DNA of 64,000 nt from Hordeum vulgare subsp. vulgare (lineage: Eukaryota > Streptophyta > Magnoliopsida > Poales > Poaceae), in assembly GCF_904849725.1 (NCBI RefSeq), contig NC_058518.1, positions 503,427,225 through 503,491,224 on the forward strand. The letters are read 5' to 3'. The number at the start of each line of letters is the position of its first letter. Positions within the stretch are counted from its first letter, which is position 1. Below, in pieces: positions 24,329 through 37,315 of this stretch. A program made the position numbers and the translations under genes. The notes under the pieces are model-generated. The model had not been told where the DNA came from and searched no databases. It saw nothing but the letters and a program-made list of their open reading frames with translations.

Positions 24329-27300
24329 TGTCACGCCCAAGATGCGACCCTATCCTCAATTTGGCACGAGGGCCTCGTTAGGGATAGAAGCGCATCTCGT
24401 CGTGTTGCAAGAATGGATATCGTTACAAGTACATGTACTGAAAAGAAGAGACATATATAGAGTTGGCTTACACTCGCCACAAGCTACATCAGAGTCACAT
24501 CAGTACATTACATAATCATCAAGAGTAAGAGCAGGGTCCGACTACGGACGAAAACAAACGAGAAAAGAAGAACGACGTCCATCCTTGCTATCCCAGGCTG
24601 CCGGCCTGGAACGCATCCTAGATCGATGAAGAAGAAGAAGAAGAAGCAACTCCAAATGAACAATCAACGCGCTCGCGTCAAGTAACCTTTACCTGTACCT
24701 GCAACTGGTGTTGTAGTAATCTGTGAGCCACATGGGACTCAACAATCTCATTTCCAAAGGTATCAAGACTAGCAAAGCTTAATGAGTGAGGTATGGTTAA
24801 GTGGTGAGGTTGCTGCAGCGTCTAAGCATATATTTGGTGACTAAACTTACGAGTACAAGAAATAAGAGGGGGAAGATCTACGCATAGCGGACGTGAACTA
24901 CTGATGATCAAATGAATGATCCTGAACACCTACCTATGCCATACATAACCCCACCGTGTCCTCGATCGGAGAAAGAACTCACGAAAGAGACAGTCACGGT
25001 TACGCACACAGTTGGCCTATTTTTAATTAAGTTAACTTCAAGTTATCTAGAACCAGTGTTAAACAAAGTTTCCACGTTGCCACATAACCGCGGGCACGGC
25101 TTTCCGAAAAGATTTAACCCTGCAGGGGTGCTCCAACTAGTCCATCATAAATTACCACAAGCCGCATAGAAATCCTCAATCACAAAGCTCGCGATCTCGT
25201 CGGATTCCCTAGTGGAAAACCTCAACTCTGAGATTATCCAAAGCGTCACCGGAATCCAGATGCACAAGATATCTCGTCAAAGATAAAACTAATCCAGCAA
25301 GGCCATCCGGTGTGTCCACGAACCCGATAGGAGCCGCTTATCTCGTTCTCAGGACACACCGTCTATGCATAGTGGACGGTAGCCAAACCTCGAGTTGCCC
25401 CGAGGTGGCACCGCCGACTGCTAGGTGGGTGGACCAACACTCATGCGGAGCACTGGCCCGGGGGGTTGATTAAATTATCCTCGGTGTCCGGAAAGTCCCT
25501 ATGCAATTTTATTAGGTGATTAGGCAAATGTAGTACCAAAGTTGGGCCTTGCCAGACCAGCTTTAATCTAAAACGAATTATCAAGGGAGTCCCCATAACA
25601 ACCCCGATCGTGTTAGGAGCGCTAAAATTATGGAACATAACACCGGTAGCCGGAAACTAAGGGGGCAAAGGTGGAACAAAACACCAGGCTAGAAAGGCCG
25701 GGCCTTCCACCTTTTACCAAGTATATAGGTGCATTAAATTAAATAGCATTTAATATGGTGATATAACAATGAACCCATGTTATCACATGGAAGCGACATC
25801 ACCTGCAGCTAGCAACGCTACACAGGGTTAGGCAAGCAGTAACATAGCCAATCAGTGGTTTGCTAGGTTGAACAGGTTGAAGGGTTTCATGGCATTGTGG
25901 AGAGGCTGATATTCAACATGTGGTAGGTAACGAGACATAGCGACAGAAACGATAAAAACTAGCATGGCAATGATAGTAATGGTATCTGGGGAAATGATCA
26001 TCTTGCCTGAGATCCCGCTTGGAAGAAGAATGACTCCGTGAAGCAGACGAACCGACGTAGTCGAACGGGCCCTCACATCCGACACGCTTGCGGAGCTCTA
26101 TCGAGCCGAAGCAAACCGGAAACACAAATCATCAAACGAAATTCACCACACGATGCACAACACAAATGATGCATGAGAAGCTGAATACATGCAAGTCACG
26201 GCATGACAAATCACACAATCAAATACTACACATTAAGTGAAGTTCAATATGCAACGAGTTGCATATTGACGAAACTCCACATTAATTATTTAGTTCTATC
26301 CCGATTAGATACACGGCAATATTGAATGTGGTTAAACATGGCAAGAGGTGAAGCGTAATTAAACTACATATCTAGGCATTTTAAATGAGGTCGGAAATGA
26401 CATATAGCATCTCCGAAACGACCTCACATGTTAATTTACAATTCTGTCCAGATCTGAACTAACACATTTAATTGGTTGGTAAACAGCAAAACAAATAGGT
26501 TCACGTGATTCTATGCGTCATTTCAAGCAATTTACACATAGAGATCATCTCCAGCGGAGCCACGGTTCAAAAGTTACAAGCACCGCAAGATATGATGGCA
26601 TGAATGCAATATGTGTGCAACGACGGTCACGAGCACTTCAAAACATGCAACCAGCAAGGGAAAATGATACTGCACGAGATTCTAAGCAAGTTTCATGTAG
26701 GACACGATCAAAACGGAGCTACGGTTCCACATCTACGAGCAAAACAAGAAAACACTACAATCTGCCAAAATCAGCCACATAGCTTTTTCTACGCCCCACA
26801 ACTACGGCTACACAACTCCGATAACCTCAAGCAAGGCATGACACAAAAGAGGGCAAGAAGCACTACTACAAACAACTAACAACAACTAGCATGGCATCAT
26901 GGATCACTAGGAAAAGAAGACACAAAATGGCATCTCACACACTATCTCAGACTTAGTGAAAATTACTCCTCATGAAAGTGCAGTTTTCGATCTGAAGCCA
27001 TAATGACAGCAGCAAAACCATAAGCTACAGGACTCTAAATGACATGAAAACTCACAGCATGCTAGAGAAACACAAGGGCTACAACTAACTCCATTGGACC
27101 AACCTCAAAAGAGCTACAGAACAAAAGATACAAGCAAGACAAGACAGTAACAAAATATAACAGATTCCAGACTTAAAAATATTTCAGCACCTCCAAATCA
27201 GCACTATTTCTAGCAACTTGAGAGCAAGCAAACAACACCTAAACATGCATATCTATTGCAACCAAAAATACCACGGGCTAGACAAAACATCTAAGATCAA

Positions 27301-29159
27301 CTCTCTAGTTGACAACTTAATCAAACAAATCACAGAATAATTCCTACGAAAATGACAAGAGGACAACATGGCAAAATATCGCGCGAACTAACTTACTCAA
27401 AAGCTAAAACTAATTGGATTTTTCTACCCCGAAAACATATAAAATATGTGGGGTTGCGCAACAAAAATAATGCCACACGAAAATGCGAGATAATTACCTA
27501 TACACGGAAAAATAAACTAGCCACAATCCCTACACGCAAAAAAATACGAGTGACCGCTCTAAAATACATGAAAAAATGGTTCCTAAATTATGGGCATTTA
27601 TACTACGGCATTCAGGCAAACCGGACACGCGCCAAAAATAAACTACGGGCAAAAACATTATAGGCAGCACACGATTCTAGGCATACGACGCGTTAAACGA
27701 CGTCAAACAAATATGCATGTTGCAAATTCGGATTCTACGTAAAATCTAATCAAGTTTCATATATAGACCATCTCGATCCGACGCTCGGTTAAATAAATAC
27801 GGTCGTTTGAAATATCTAATATTCCTGAAATAAATAAATCACATGAATATGCTAAATTAATCCACGGGCCGAACAAGGGCATGCGCAACATAACTAAAAC
27901 GTGCACAAGGCGTTGGATAGAGAGGTTCTCACCTCGGGTCAACGGACCGGCCTGGTGGGGAGCTTGGGCCGAAGGCCTCGGGGGAGCCAGCCCGAGGGGG
28001 GCGAGCTGGGCCAGGCCTTGGTGTTGGGGCCCAAGCGGGGCAATGTGGTCAACGGGGGAAGGCCGAGCGGTGGCCTCGTCTCTGTCCCGATCTCGACAGG
28101 AGGAAGCGGGCGCTCCGACGAGCGACGTCGACGACGGCTCGTAGGGCGGCGCGACGGGGCACGGCGCGGGGCGGCACTGCACGGGCCCTTGGGTGGCGGC
28201 GGATTCAGATCCAGCCTGGATCGAAGCTGCGGGCGATGGGGCGATGGAGTACGGCGGGATTGGGGTTGCCGAGGCTCCGGCCGGCGGGAGCTTAATGCGG
28301 CGGCGACCGTCGTGGCGAAGGTGAGGGGCACCGGATCCGGCCGGTGGCGTGGCACAAGGCGGTGGGGCACGGCGGCATCCGGCGTGGAAACCGGCGGCTC
28401 AGCGCGCTGCCGCTCGGGAGGCTGCTGCGCCCGGGAAGCTCGGGGCAGAACGGGGCGGCGGCCAGATCGGCTTTCGGGCGGGCCCGACGGCCGGTGGGAG
28501 AGAGAGAGAGCTGGGGTGACGGCTACAGTTAGGTGGGCGGCGCAGAAATCGAGGTGGAGGGGGTTGGCTGCCTAAACTGCACTGGGGAACTATATATAGA
28601 CAAATGGGGGGCTAGATTTAGTGAAATCTCGACCCGGATCCAACCGTGCGGTCGGATTCGGGTAATTTCGAACGCGGGAACGATTAAGTGGCCGTGTAGG
28701 GTGGTTTACCGGAGACGAGAGGAAAAACGGGCGTCGCGGCAACGATTTTTAAAACACCGACAACGTTCGACGGTAGACCGAATACGGTGCCGCTACGGTC
28801 GACCGTTCGGGTACCAGACGAACTCCGATCGCGACAAAACTTGACAGGCGGCCTACCTATATTAAAATAACACCGCACGTCAAATCTCAACCCAATCAGA
28901 GAAAGTTTTACGCACACTTTAAAAACAAGGTTTCGACCGATGCCGCGGGCGCGTGCGTGTGCGGTATGGCTCAGAATGGACAACGACGAGAAACGACAAC
29001 TAACATCGGATGTAGGTTTTGAAAACTGGCGGCAACGGAACGCTGATGCAATGCTGATGATGCGCATGATGCGATGATGATGCAACAAAAGAAAATAGCC
29101 ACACGACGAAAAACGGAATAGAAGGGAATCTTCTGGAACGTCGGTCTCGGGCTGTCACA
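24329..29159 (-). repeat. 3' LTR of the LARD (left copy)
   Basis: TG...CA-bounded. Aligned by eye it differs from the right LTR by scattered substitutions and small indels (a few percent), including a shorter GAA run near 24627. A CTATATATAG box at 28590-28600 is a candidate promoter TATA element. ORFs of 140-225 codons in its GC-rich part (27.7-28.6 kb) recur in both LTRs but have no domain and are read as chance frames. Confidence 0.9.
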
Positions 29160-32100
29160 ACTCTCCTACACTACAAGAGGATCTCGCCCCGAGATCCAAG
29201 AATGAAAGGGGGGAGAGGATGAGAAAGAAAAAGAGGTAAAAACTTAGTCGCTTCTTTGACAAACGAGTGACACCAACGATCCTTGAAAGGTTGCAAAGAG
29301 ATGAGGACTGATATGAGAAAGAAGCAATAATTCACGGAAAATTTCGGCAGCACTTTGGTAGGAAAATGGGACAAAAAATTCGAAAAGGTAGGAGAATTTG
29401 ACAATATTCATAACAAACAACTAACTAGAACAAGGGAACACCATGATCTTGATAGAACAACATGATATACCCAAAAGAGCAACATCACAAGGCCTCCGGA
29501 ACAAGAGAATATGAACTAGCTCAAGCGGAAGAAGAGAATGAAGAAAAAATGACAACTATCAACACAAAAGAATTGAAGAGCCTCCGGACAAAGAATTGAC
29601 GCACTAGTTGGAAAACCAACAACGAAGAACAAAATCGTAGTGGGCTTATGAAATTCATCTCAACATATATGAGGTGACAACCAACCACTAAAAGAAACAA
29701 GGATAGGTTGAAAGCAAAGATATGAAACTTCTTACACCAAGAGGAAACATTGATAACTTGGATTAATGACAAGCACCATGATAGCACAATCCATAGGAAA
29801 AGCTTTAGGTGAAATCCAAACCAAGATAGTTCAATGAAGAAATCATGGGTTGAAATATCTCATGATTAAAGAATTGGTGGGTTTAATTATCTCATTCTTG
29901 AAAGGGAAACTCTTCGAGGCTCCTACACTAACAAGAATGCTATAATACCACCTCAAAGGACAAAGAAAGAACAATTGCACATATAAATGCAAGAGAAAGG
30001 ATAGTTGAGGTTCTCCAACAAGAATCTTGAAGAACACTTAAGAATGAATTGATATGATGATGAACCACCAAGAAGGACCTCCGTATACAAATGAATGATG
30101 CAAAGATATGAAGGTAGAAAAGAATAAGATTATGACCTTGCCAGGATTTAGATGAAGCCTCACAAAGAGATACTTGATAGAACTTGGAACTCCGGAGAAG
30201 AAAAGATAAGAACACTTGAGAAAAAGGAATTGATATCATGAGCCACTCCGGAAGAAGAATTGAAATCACTATGAAACATGAATAAGAATTATGTTATGCT
30301 TATCCTTCATCAAGTTTAACTGATGACAAGCAATGGATTTAGCGTAACACTTATTCCTCTTGAAAGAATCTTGAAGAGACAGAAAGAAAAGCACCACTTG
30401 AAGCATAATTGAATGCAGCACCGGTAAGAATTCACAATTGAATGGAAACACCCCGAATTAATGGATATACATGAGAATGAAGAGATCAAGGTCCACCTGA
30501 AATACAACTAGAACAAGGCACCGGACAAACGAGAGACGAACGAAGAGACAACAATTGAGAAGAATTGAGGATGAAAGTTGAAAGCTGAGAACGAAGAAGT
30601 CTTCTGAAATGATGGCCTTCGGAGGAACGAGAATGAAAACAACACTGAAAAGCACCGGATAGCAAGAAAGGGATACTCATGATTGACAACAAATTAGAGG
30701 ATACACGAAGCTGAGATGACAGTCTTCACAAGAATGGAACAAGACTTGAGAGAAACACTCTTTCGAATTGCAAGCTGAGAATAATGACGAGAACAACACC
30801 AAGAATTACCGAGACACCCCGGAATAGAGAAGAATGAAAGGTTGAGCCAAATATGAGAATTAATTCAAATAGATCTTGAAGAAGGAATATGACTGATGAA
30901 ATTCATACTTACGTCATAGTTGAAATAATTAGAGATCTCCGGAAAAGATTAAAAGAGCCAGGAAAGATCCTGGGAAAACATGTGGGTTATGGGCCCACTC
31001 AAAGAAACCACCATTAGAAAAGATTGCTAGAAAGATTGATATTGCACCGGTATGAAGAGAACTAGATGAGGTTGAGAACCTCGAAATAATTAAAAAGATT
31101 GGAAACAAAAACTTCTAAGATAGCTTCAACGCTCCGGATCGAAAAGAGAGGAATAAATAACAAGATAGGCCAGAAGAATTCCCAACATAGGAAAGAATTA
31201 CAAGGATGAATGGATAAGATGACACGGACAACTAAATTAATTCACCGGAAAAAGATAACCAGGTTGAAGGAATGATGAACTAGAACTCCTAAGAATATAC
31301 ACAATGAATCACCGGGGTAAGAGAGAATAGAATAGACAGCGGAAGCAAAAAGAAAAGAAAACTCTTGGCTGAAAATTGAATCACTGAAGAAAAAGGGTGG
31401 GAGGGCGGGGAAAAACAAATACAACTCGGAACAGATGTGACAAACTCCGGCATAAAATGAGAGAATGATCTGCAAAATTGGAGAGGATGGAATTCACTGA
31501 AGAGAAGCACACCGGTATGAAAAGAATTGATACGATGACTCCGGTTGAAAAGGAATTGACACGATAATTGATATAGCAAAAGAATTAATACTCTCACAAA
31601 AATATGAGAACACCTCTTAGAAAAGATCTGAAATCACCACTTGACATCGAAGCAACTCGAATTACCATATTCAACAAAACAAAGGATGAGGCTTATGAAA
31701 CAAGCCAGAACAAACTCATGAGAAAGATTTTGTCCGATATTTTCGTGGACAGGAATCCACTAGATGTCGAACCCCAACCTAACATCATGCATTTGTTGGA
31801 AGATTGTCCTATAAGCAACTACTTGAATTCCCACCTATGAATTGCCGAAATATCTGGTCATGCAATCTGGTACACGGATACAAGGAGTAATACCACACAA
31901 CTCCTATACTAACCCGTCACCTGTATCACATCCGTCAACACACGACCAGAATCTCGGACCTTCATCTACAACAGACCCTCGTGATCACAACGATACAAAG
32001 TATGGCAGTACTCTCAAACAATCTGCACCAGTGCTGGGGACATCGGGGTTATCTCGCCACTACTAGTATTGAAGCAATTACGAACATCCTTCGTTCTGAG

Positions 32101-32442
32101 ATACTAAGAAATCTGAATGATAACGATGTGCTCAAGAATCCCCTGGAGCTCAACTCCCCTGAAACTCAAAGCAGATAGGAGGCACCAAGACAGAACTCCG
32201 TCACATCGACATCATATAGATTCCAAAAATATCCGCGTGATCCTAAAAAAATTATTGAGTGAGAAGAGGAGTAGAATTAAATTATTACGTCAAGATTCCT
32301 CACCAGAGCATAGAAGAGGAGAAAAAAGAATCCTACTCTCCGATATATAACTAGACTCAAAGAAGTTTTTCACTAGACTCGACTCGGCCAAGTTCGATCA
32401 ATCAAGGGGGGCTCCATGGTCGGTACTGCTCAGATACCAACT
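29160..32442 (-). other. LARD internal domain, non-coding
   Basis: The plus strand is purine-rich (GAA/AGA), so the transcript from the minus strand would be pyrimidine-rich. No gag, protease, RT, RNase H or integrase motif was seen on either strand. CCGG-centred motifs (CTCCGGA, CACCGGTATG) recur about seventeen times between 29490 and 31545. The stretch 31604-31840 is open for 78 codons but resembles no family. Confidence 0.75.
32428..32440 (-). other. Primer binding site, tRNA initiator-Met type
   Basis: The minus strand reads TTGGTATCTGAGC, one base away from the plant TTGGTATCAGAGC site, two bases inside the right LTR. It fixes the element orientation. Confidence 0.82.
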
Positions 32443-35400
32443 TGTCACGCCCAAGATGCGACCCTATCCTCAATTTGGCACGAGGGCCTCGTCAGGGATA
32501 GAAGTGCATCTCGTCGTGTCGCAAGAATGGATATCGTTACAAGTACATGTACTGAAAAGAAGAGACATATATAGAGTTGGCTTACACTCGCCACAAGCTA
32601 CATCAGAGTCACATCAGTACATTACATAATCATCAAGAGTAAGAGCAGGGTCCGACTACGGACGAAAACAAACGAGAAAAGAAGAACGACGTCCATCCTT
32701 GCTATCCCAGGCTGCCGGCCTGGAACCCATCCTAGATCGATGAAGAAGAAGAAGAAGAAGAAGCAACTTCAAATGAACAATCAACGCGCTTGCGTCAAGT
32801 AACCTTTACCTGTACCTACAACTGGTGTTGTAGTAATCTGTGAGTCACAGGGGACTCAGCAATCTCATTTCCAAAGGTATCAAGACTAGCAAAGCTTAAT
32901 GGATGAGGTATGGTTAAGTGGTGAGGTTGCTGCAGCGTTTAAGCATATATTTGGTGGCTAAACTTACGAGTACAAGAAATAAGAGGGGGAAGATCTACGT
33001 ATAGCAGACGTGAACTACTGATGATCAAATGAATGATCCTGAACACCTACATACGTCAGACATAACCCCACCGTGTCCTCGATCAGAGAAAGAACTCACG
33101 AAAGAGACAGTCACGGTTACGCACACAGCTGGCCTATTTTTAATTAAGTTAACTTCAAGTTATCTAGAACCAGTGTTAAACAAAGTTTCCATGTTGCCAC
33201 ATAACCGCGGGCACGGCTTGCCGAAAAGATTTAACCCTGCAGCGATGCTCCAACTAGTCCATCACAAATTACCACAAGCCGCATAGAAATCCTCAATCAG
33301 AAAGCTCGCGATCTCGTCGGATTCCCTAGTGGAAAACCTCAACTCTGAGATTACCAAAGCATCACCGGAATCCCGATGCACAAGATATCTCGTCAAAGGT
33401 AAAACTAATCCAGCAAGGCCACCCGGTGTGTCGACGAACCCGATAGGAGCCGCTTATCTCGTTTTCAGGACACACCGTCTATGCATAGTGGATGGTAGCC
33501 AAACCTCGAGTTGCCTCGAGGTGGCACCGCCGACTGCTAGGTGGGTGGACCAACACTCATGCGGAGCACTGGCCTGGGGGGTTGATTAAATTATCCTCGG
33601 GGTCCGGAAAGTCCCTATGCAATTTTATTAGGTGATTAGGCAAATGTAGTACCAAAGTTGGGCCTTGCCAGACCAGCTTTAATCTAAAACGAATTATCAA
33701 GGGGGTCCCCATAACAACCACGATCGTGTTAGGAGCACTCAATTATGGAACATAACACTGGTAGCCGGAAACTAAGGGGGCAAAGGTGGAACAAAACACC
33801 AGGCTAGAAAGGCCGGGCCTTCCACCTTTTACCAAGTATATAGGTGCATTAAATTAAATAGCATTTAATATGGTGATATAACAATGAACCCATGTTATCA
33901 CATGGAAGCGACATCACCTGCAGCTAGCAACGCTACACAGGGTTAGGCAAGCAGTAACATAGCCAATCAATGGTTTGCTAGGTTGAACAGGTTGAAGGGT
34001 TTCATGGCATTGTGGAGAGGCTGATATTCAACATGTGGTAGGTAACGAGACATAGCGACAGAAACAATAAAAACTAGCATGGCAATGATAGTAATGGTAT
34101 CTAGGGAAATGATCATCCTGCCTGAGATCCCGCTTGGAAGAAGAATGACTCCGTGAAGCAGACGAACCGACGTAGTCGAACGGGCCCTCACATCCGACAC
34201 GCTTGCGGAGCTCTATCGAGACGAAGCAAACCGGAAACACAAATCATCAAACGAAATTCACCACACGATACACAACACAAATGATGCATGCGCAGCTAAA
34301 TACATGCAAGTCACGACATGACAAATCACACAATCAAATACTACACATTAAGTGAAGTTCAATATGCAACGAGTTGCATATTGACGAAACTCCACGTTAA
34401 TTATTTAGTTCTATCCCGATTAGATATACGACAATATTGAATGTGGTTAAACATGGCAAGAGGTGAAGCGTAATTAAACTACCTATCTAGGCATTTTAAA
34501 TGAGGTCGGAAATGACATATAGCATCTCCGAAACGACCTCACATGTTAATTTACAATTCTGTCCAGATCTGAACTAACACATTTAATTGGTTGGTAAACA
34601 GCAAAACAAATAGGTTCACGTGATTCTATGCGTCATTTCAAGCAATTTACACATAGAGATCATCTCCAGCGGAGCCACGGTTCAAAAGTTACAAGCACCG
34701 CAAGATATGATGGCATGAATGCAATATGTGTGCAACGATGGTCACGAGCACTTCAAAACATGCAACCAGCAAGGGAAAATGATACTACACGAGATTCTAA
34801 GCAAGTTTCATGTAGGACACGATCAAAACGGAGCTACGGTTCCACATCTACGAGCAAAACAAGAAAACACTACAATCTGCCAAAATCAGCCACATAGCTT
34901 TTTCTACGCCCCACAACTACGGCTACACAACTCCGATAAACTCAAGCAAGGCATGACACGAAAGAGGGCAAGAAGCACTACTACAAACAACTAACAACAA
35001 CTAGCATGGCATCATGGATCACTAGGAAAAGAAGACACAAAATGGCATCTCACACACTATCTCAGACTTAGTGAAAATTACTCCTCATGAAAGTGCAGTT
35101 TTCGATCTGAAGCCATAATGACAGCAGCAAAACCATAAGCTACATGACTCTAAATGACATGAAAACTCACATCATGCTAGAGAAACACAAGGGCTACAAC
35201 TAACTCCATTGGACCAACCTCAAAAGAGCTACAGAACAAAAGATACAAGCAAGACAAGACAGTAACAAAATATAACAGATTCCAGACTTAAAAATATTTC
35301 AGCACCTCCAAATCAGCACTATTTCTAGCAACTTGAGAGCAAGCAAACAACACCTAAACATGCATATCTATTGCAACCAAAAATACCACGGGCTAGACAA

Positions 35401-37315
35401 AGCATCCAAGATCAACTCTCTAGTTGACAACTTAATCAAACAAAGCACAGAATAATTCCTACGAAAATGACAAGAGGACAACATGGCAAAATATCGCGCG
35501 AACTAACTTACTCAAAAGCTAAAACTAATTGCACAGAAAAATCCCATGGATTTTTCTACCCCGAAAACATATAAAATATGTGGGGTTGCGCAACAAAAAT
35601 AATGCCACACGAAAATGCGAGATAATTACCCATACACGGAAAAATAAACTAGCCACAATCCCTACACGCAAAAAAATACGAGTGACCGCTCTAAAATACA
35701 TGGAAAAATGGTTCCTAAAACATGGACATTTATACTACGACATTCGGGCAAACCGGACACGCGCGAAAAATAAACTACGGGCAAAAACATTATAGGCAGC
35801 ACACGATTCTAGGCATACAGCGCGTTAAACGACGTCAAACAAATATGCAAGTTGCAAATTCGGATTCTACGTAAAAATCTAATCAAGTTTCATATATAGA
35901 TCATCTCGATCCGACGCTCGGTTAAATAAATACGACCGTTTGAAATATCTAATATTCCTGAAATAAATAAATCACAGGAATATGCTAAATTAATCCACGG
36001 GCCGAATAGGGGCATGCGCAACATAACTAAAACGTGCACATGGCGCTGGATAGAGAGGTTCTCACCTTGGGTCAACGGACCGGCCTGGTGGGGAGCTTGG
36101 GCCGAAGGCCTCGGGGGAGCCAGGCCGAGGGGGGCGAGCTGGGCCAGGCCTTGGCGCTGGGGCCCAAGCGGGGCGATGCGGTCAACGTGGGAAGGCCGAG
36201 CGCTGGCCTCGTCTCTGTCCCGATCTCGACAGGAGGAAGCGGGCGCTTCGGCGAGCGAGGTCGACGGCGGCTCGCAGGGCGGCGAGACGGGGCACGGCGC
36301 GGGGCGGCGCTGCACGGGCCCTTGGGTGGCGGCGGATCCACATCCATCATGGATCGAAGCTGCGGGCGATGGGGCGATGGAGTACGACGGGCTTGGGGCT
36401 GCCGAGGCTCCGGCCGGCGGGAGCTGGGTGCGGCGGTGGCCGTCGTGGCGAAGGTGAGGGGCACCGGATCCGGCCGGTGGCGTGGCACAAGGTGGCGGGG
36501 CACGGCGGCATCCGGCGTGAAACCGACGGCTCAGCGCGCTGCCGCTCGAGAGGCTGCTGCGCCCGGGAAGCTCGGGGCAGAATGGGGCGGCGGCCAGATG
36601 GCCTTTCGGGCAGGCCTGACCCGGGCTCGGGCGGGCCCGGTGGCCGGTGGGAGAGAGAGAGCGCTGGGGTGGCGGCTAGGGTTAGGTGGGCGGCACGGAA
36701 ATCGAGGTGGAGGGGGTTGGCTGCCTAAACTGTAGTGGGGAACTATATATAGACAAATGGGGGGGGCTAGATTTAGTGAAATCTCGACCCGGATCCAACC
36801 GTGCGGTCGGATTCGGGTAATTTCGAACGCGGGAACGGTTAAGTGGCCGTGTAGGGTGGTTTACCGGAGACGAGAGGGAAAACGGGCGACGCGGCAACGA
36901 TTTTTAAAACACCGACAACGTCCAACGGTAGACCGAATACGGTGCCGCTACGGTCGACCGTTTGGGTACCAGACGAACTCTGATCGCGACGAAACTTGAC
37001 AGGCGGCCTACCTATATTACAATATCACCGCACGTCAAATCTCAACCCAATCAGAGAAAGTTTTATGCACACTTTAAAAACAGGGTTTCGACCGATGCCG
37101 TGGGCGCGTGCGTGTGCGGTCGGGCTCAGAACGGACAACGACGAGAAAAGACAACTAGCATCGGATGCAAGTTTTGAAAACTGGCAGCAACGGAACACCG
37201 ATGCAATGCTGATGATGCGCATGATGCGATGATGATGCAACAAAAGAAAATAGCCACACGACGAAAAACGGAATAGAAGGGGAATCTTCTGGAACGTCGG
37301 TCTCGAGCTGTCACA
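32443..37315 (-). repeat. 5' LTR of the LARD (right copy)
   Basis: Direct repeat of 24329-29159. It includes a 17-18 bp stretch near 35531-35548 that the left copy lacks, and a longer GAA run at 32740-32762. The TATA-like CTATATATAG recurs at 36741-36755. Confidence 0.9.

Larger units (their letters stand above)
24329..37315 (-). mobile_element. Complete LARD (large non-autonomous LTR retrotransposon), Sukkula-like
   Basis: Two direct repeats of 4831 and 4873 bp, each beginning TGTCACGCCC and ending GCTGTCACA, enclose 3283 bp without gag or pol. This size plan (LTRs of about 4.5-5 kb and a conserved internal domain of about 3.5 kb) is that of Triticeae LARDs. A primer binding site next to the right LTR shows minus-strand orientation, so 32443-37315 is the 5' LTR. 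Flanks are TGCCC and AGCCC, a 5-bp duplication with one change. Movement would need enzymes from an autonomous gypsy relative. The family name is inferred from architecture and remembered termini, not from alignment. Confidence 0.88.

Noticed and set aside
27757..28575. ORFs of 141-224 codons in both strands of the left LTR (and 35890-36735 in the right LTR)
   Set aside because: They overlap each other in GC-rich sequence, are biased to Arg/Gly/Pro, show no domain, and differ in length between the two LTRs through indels.
31604..31840. 78-codon ORF in the LARD internal domain as a gag remnant
   Set aside because: It lies on the strand opposite to the element and has no zinc knuckle or capsid motif.
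24329..37315. Plus-strand orientation of the LARD (GGGGGGC at 32406-32412 as polypurine tract)
   Set aside because: That tract is about 30 bases from the LTR, while a tRNA-Met primer site abuts the LTR on the minus strand, which fixes the opposite orientation.
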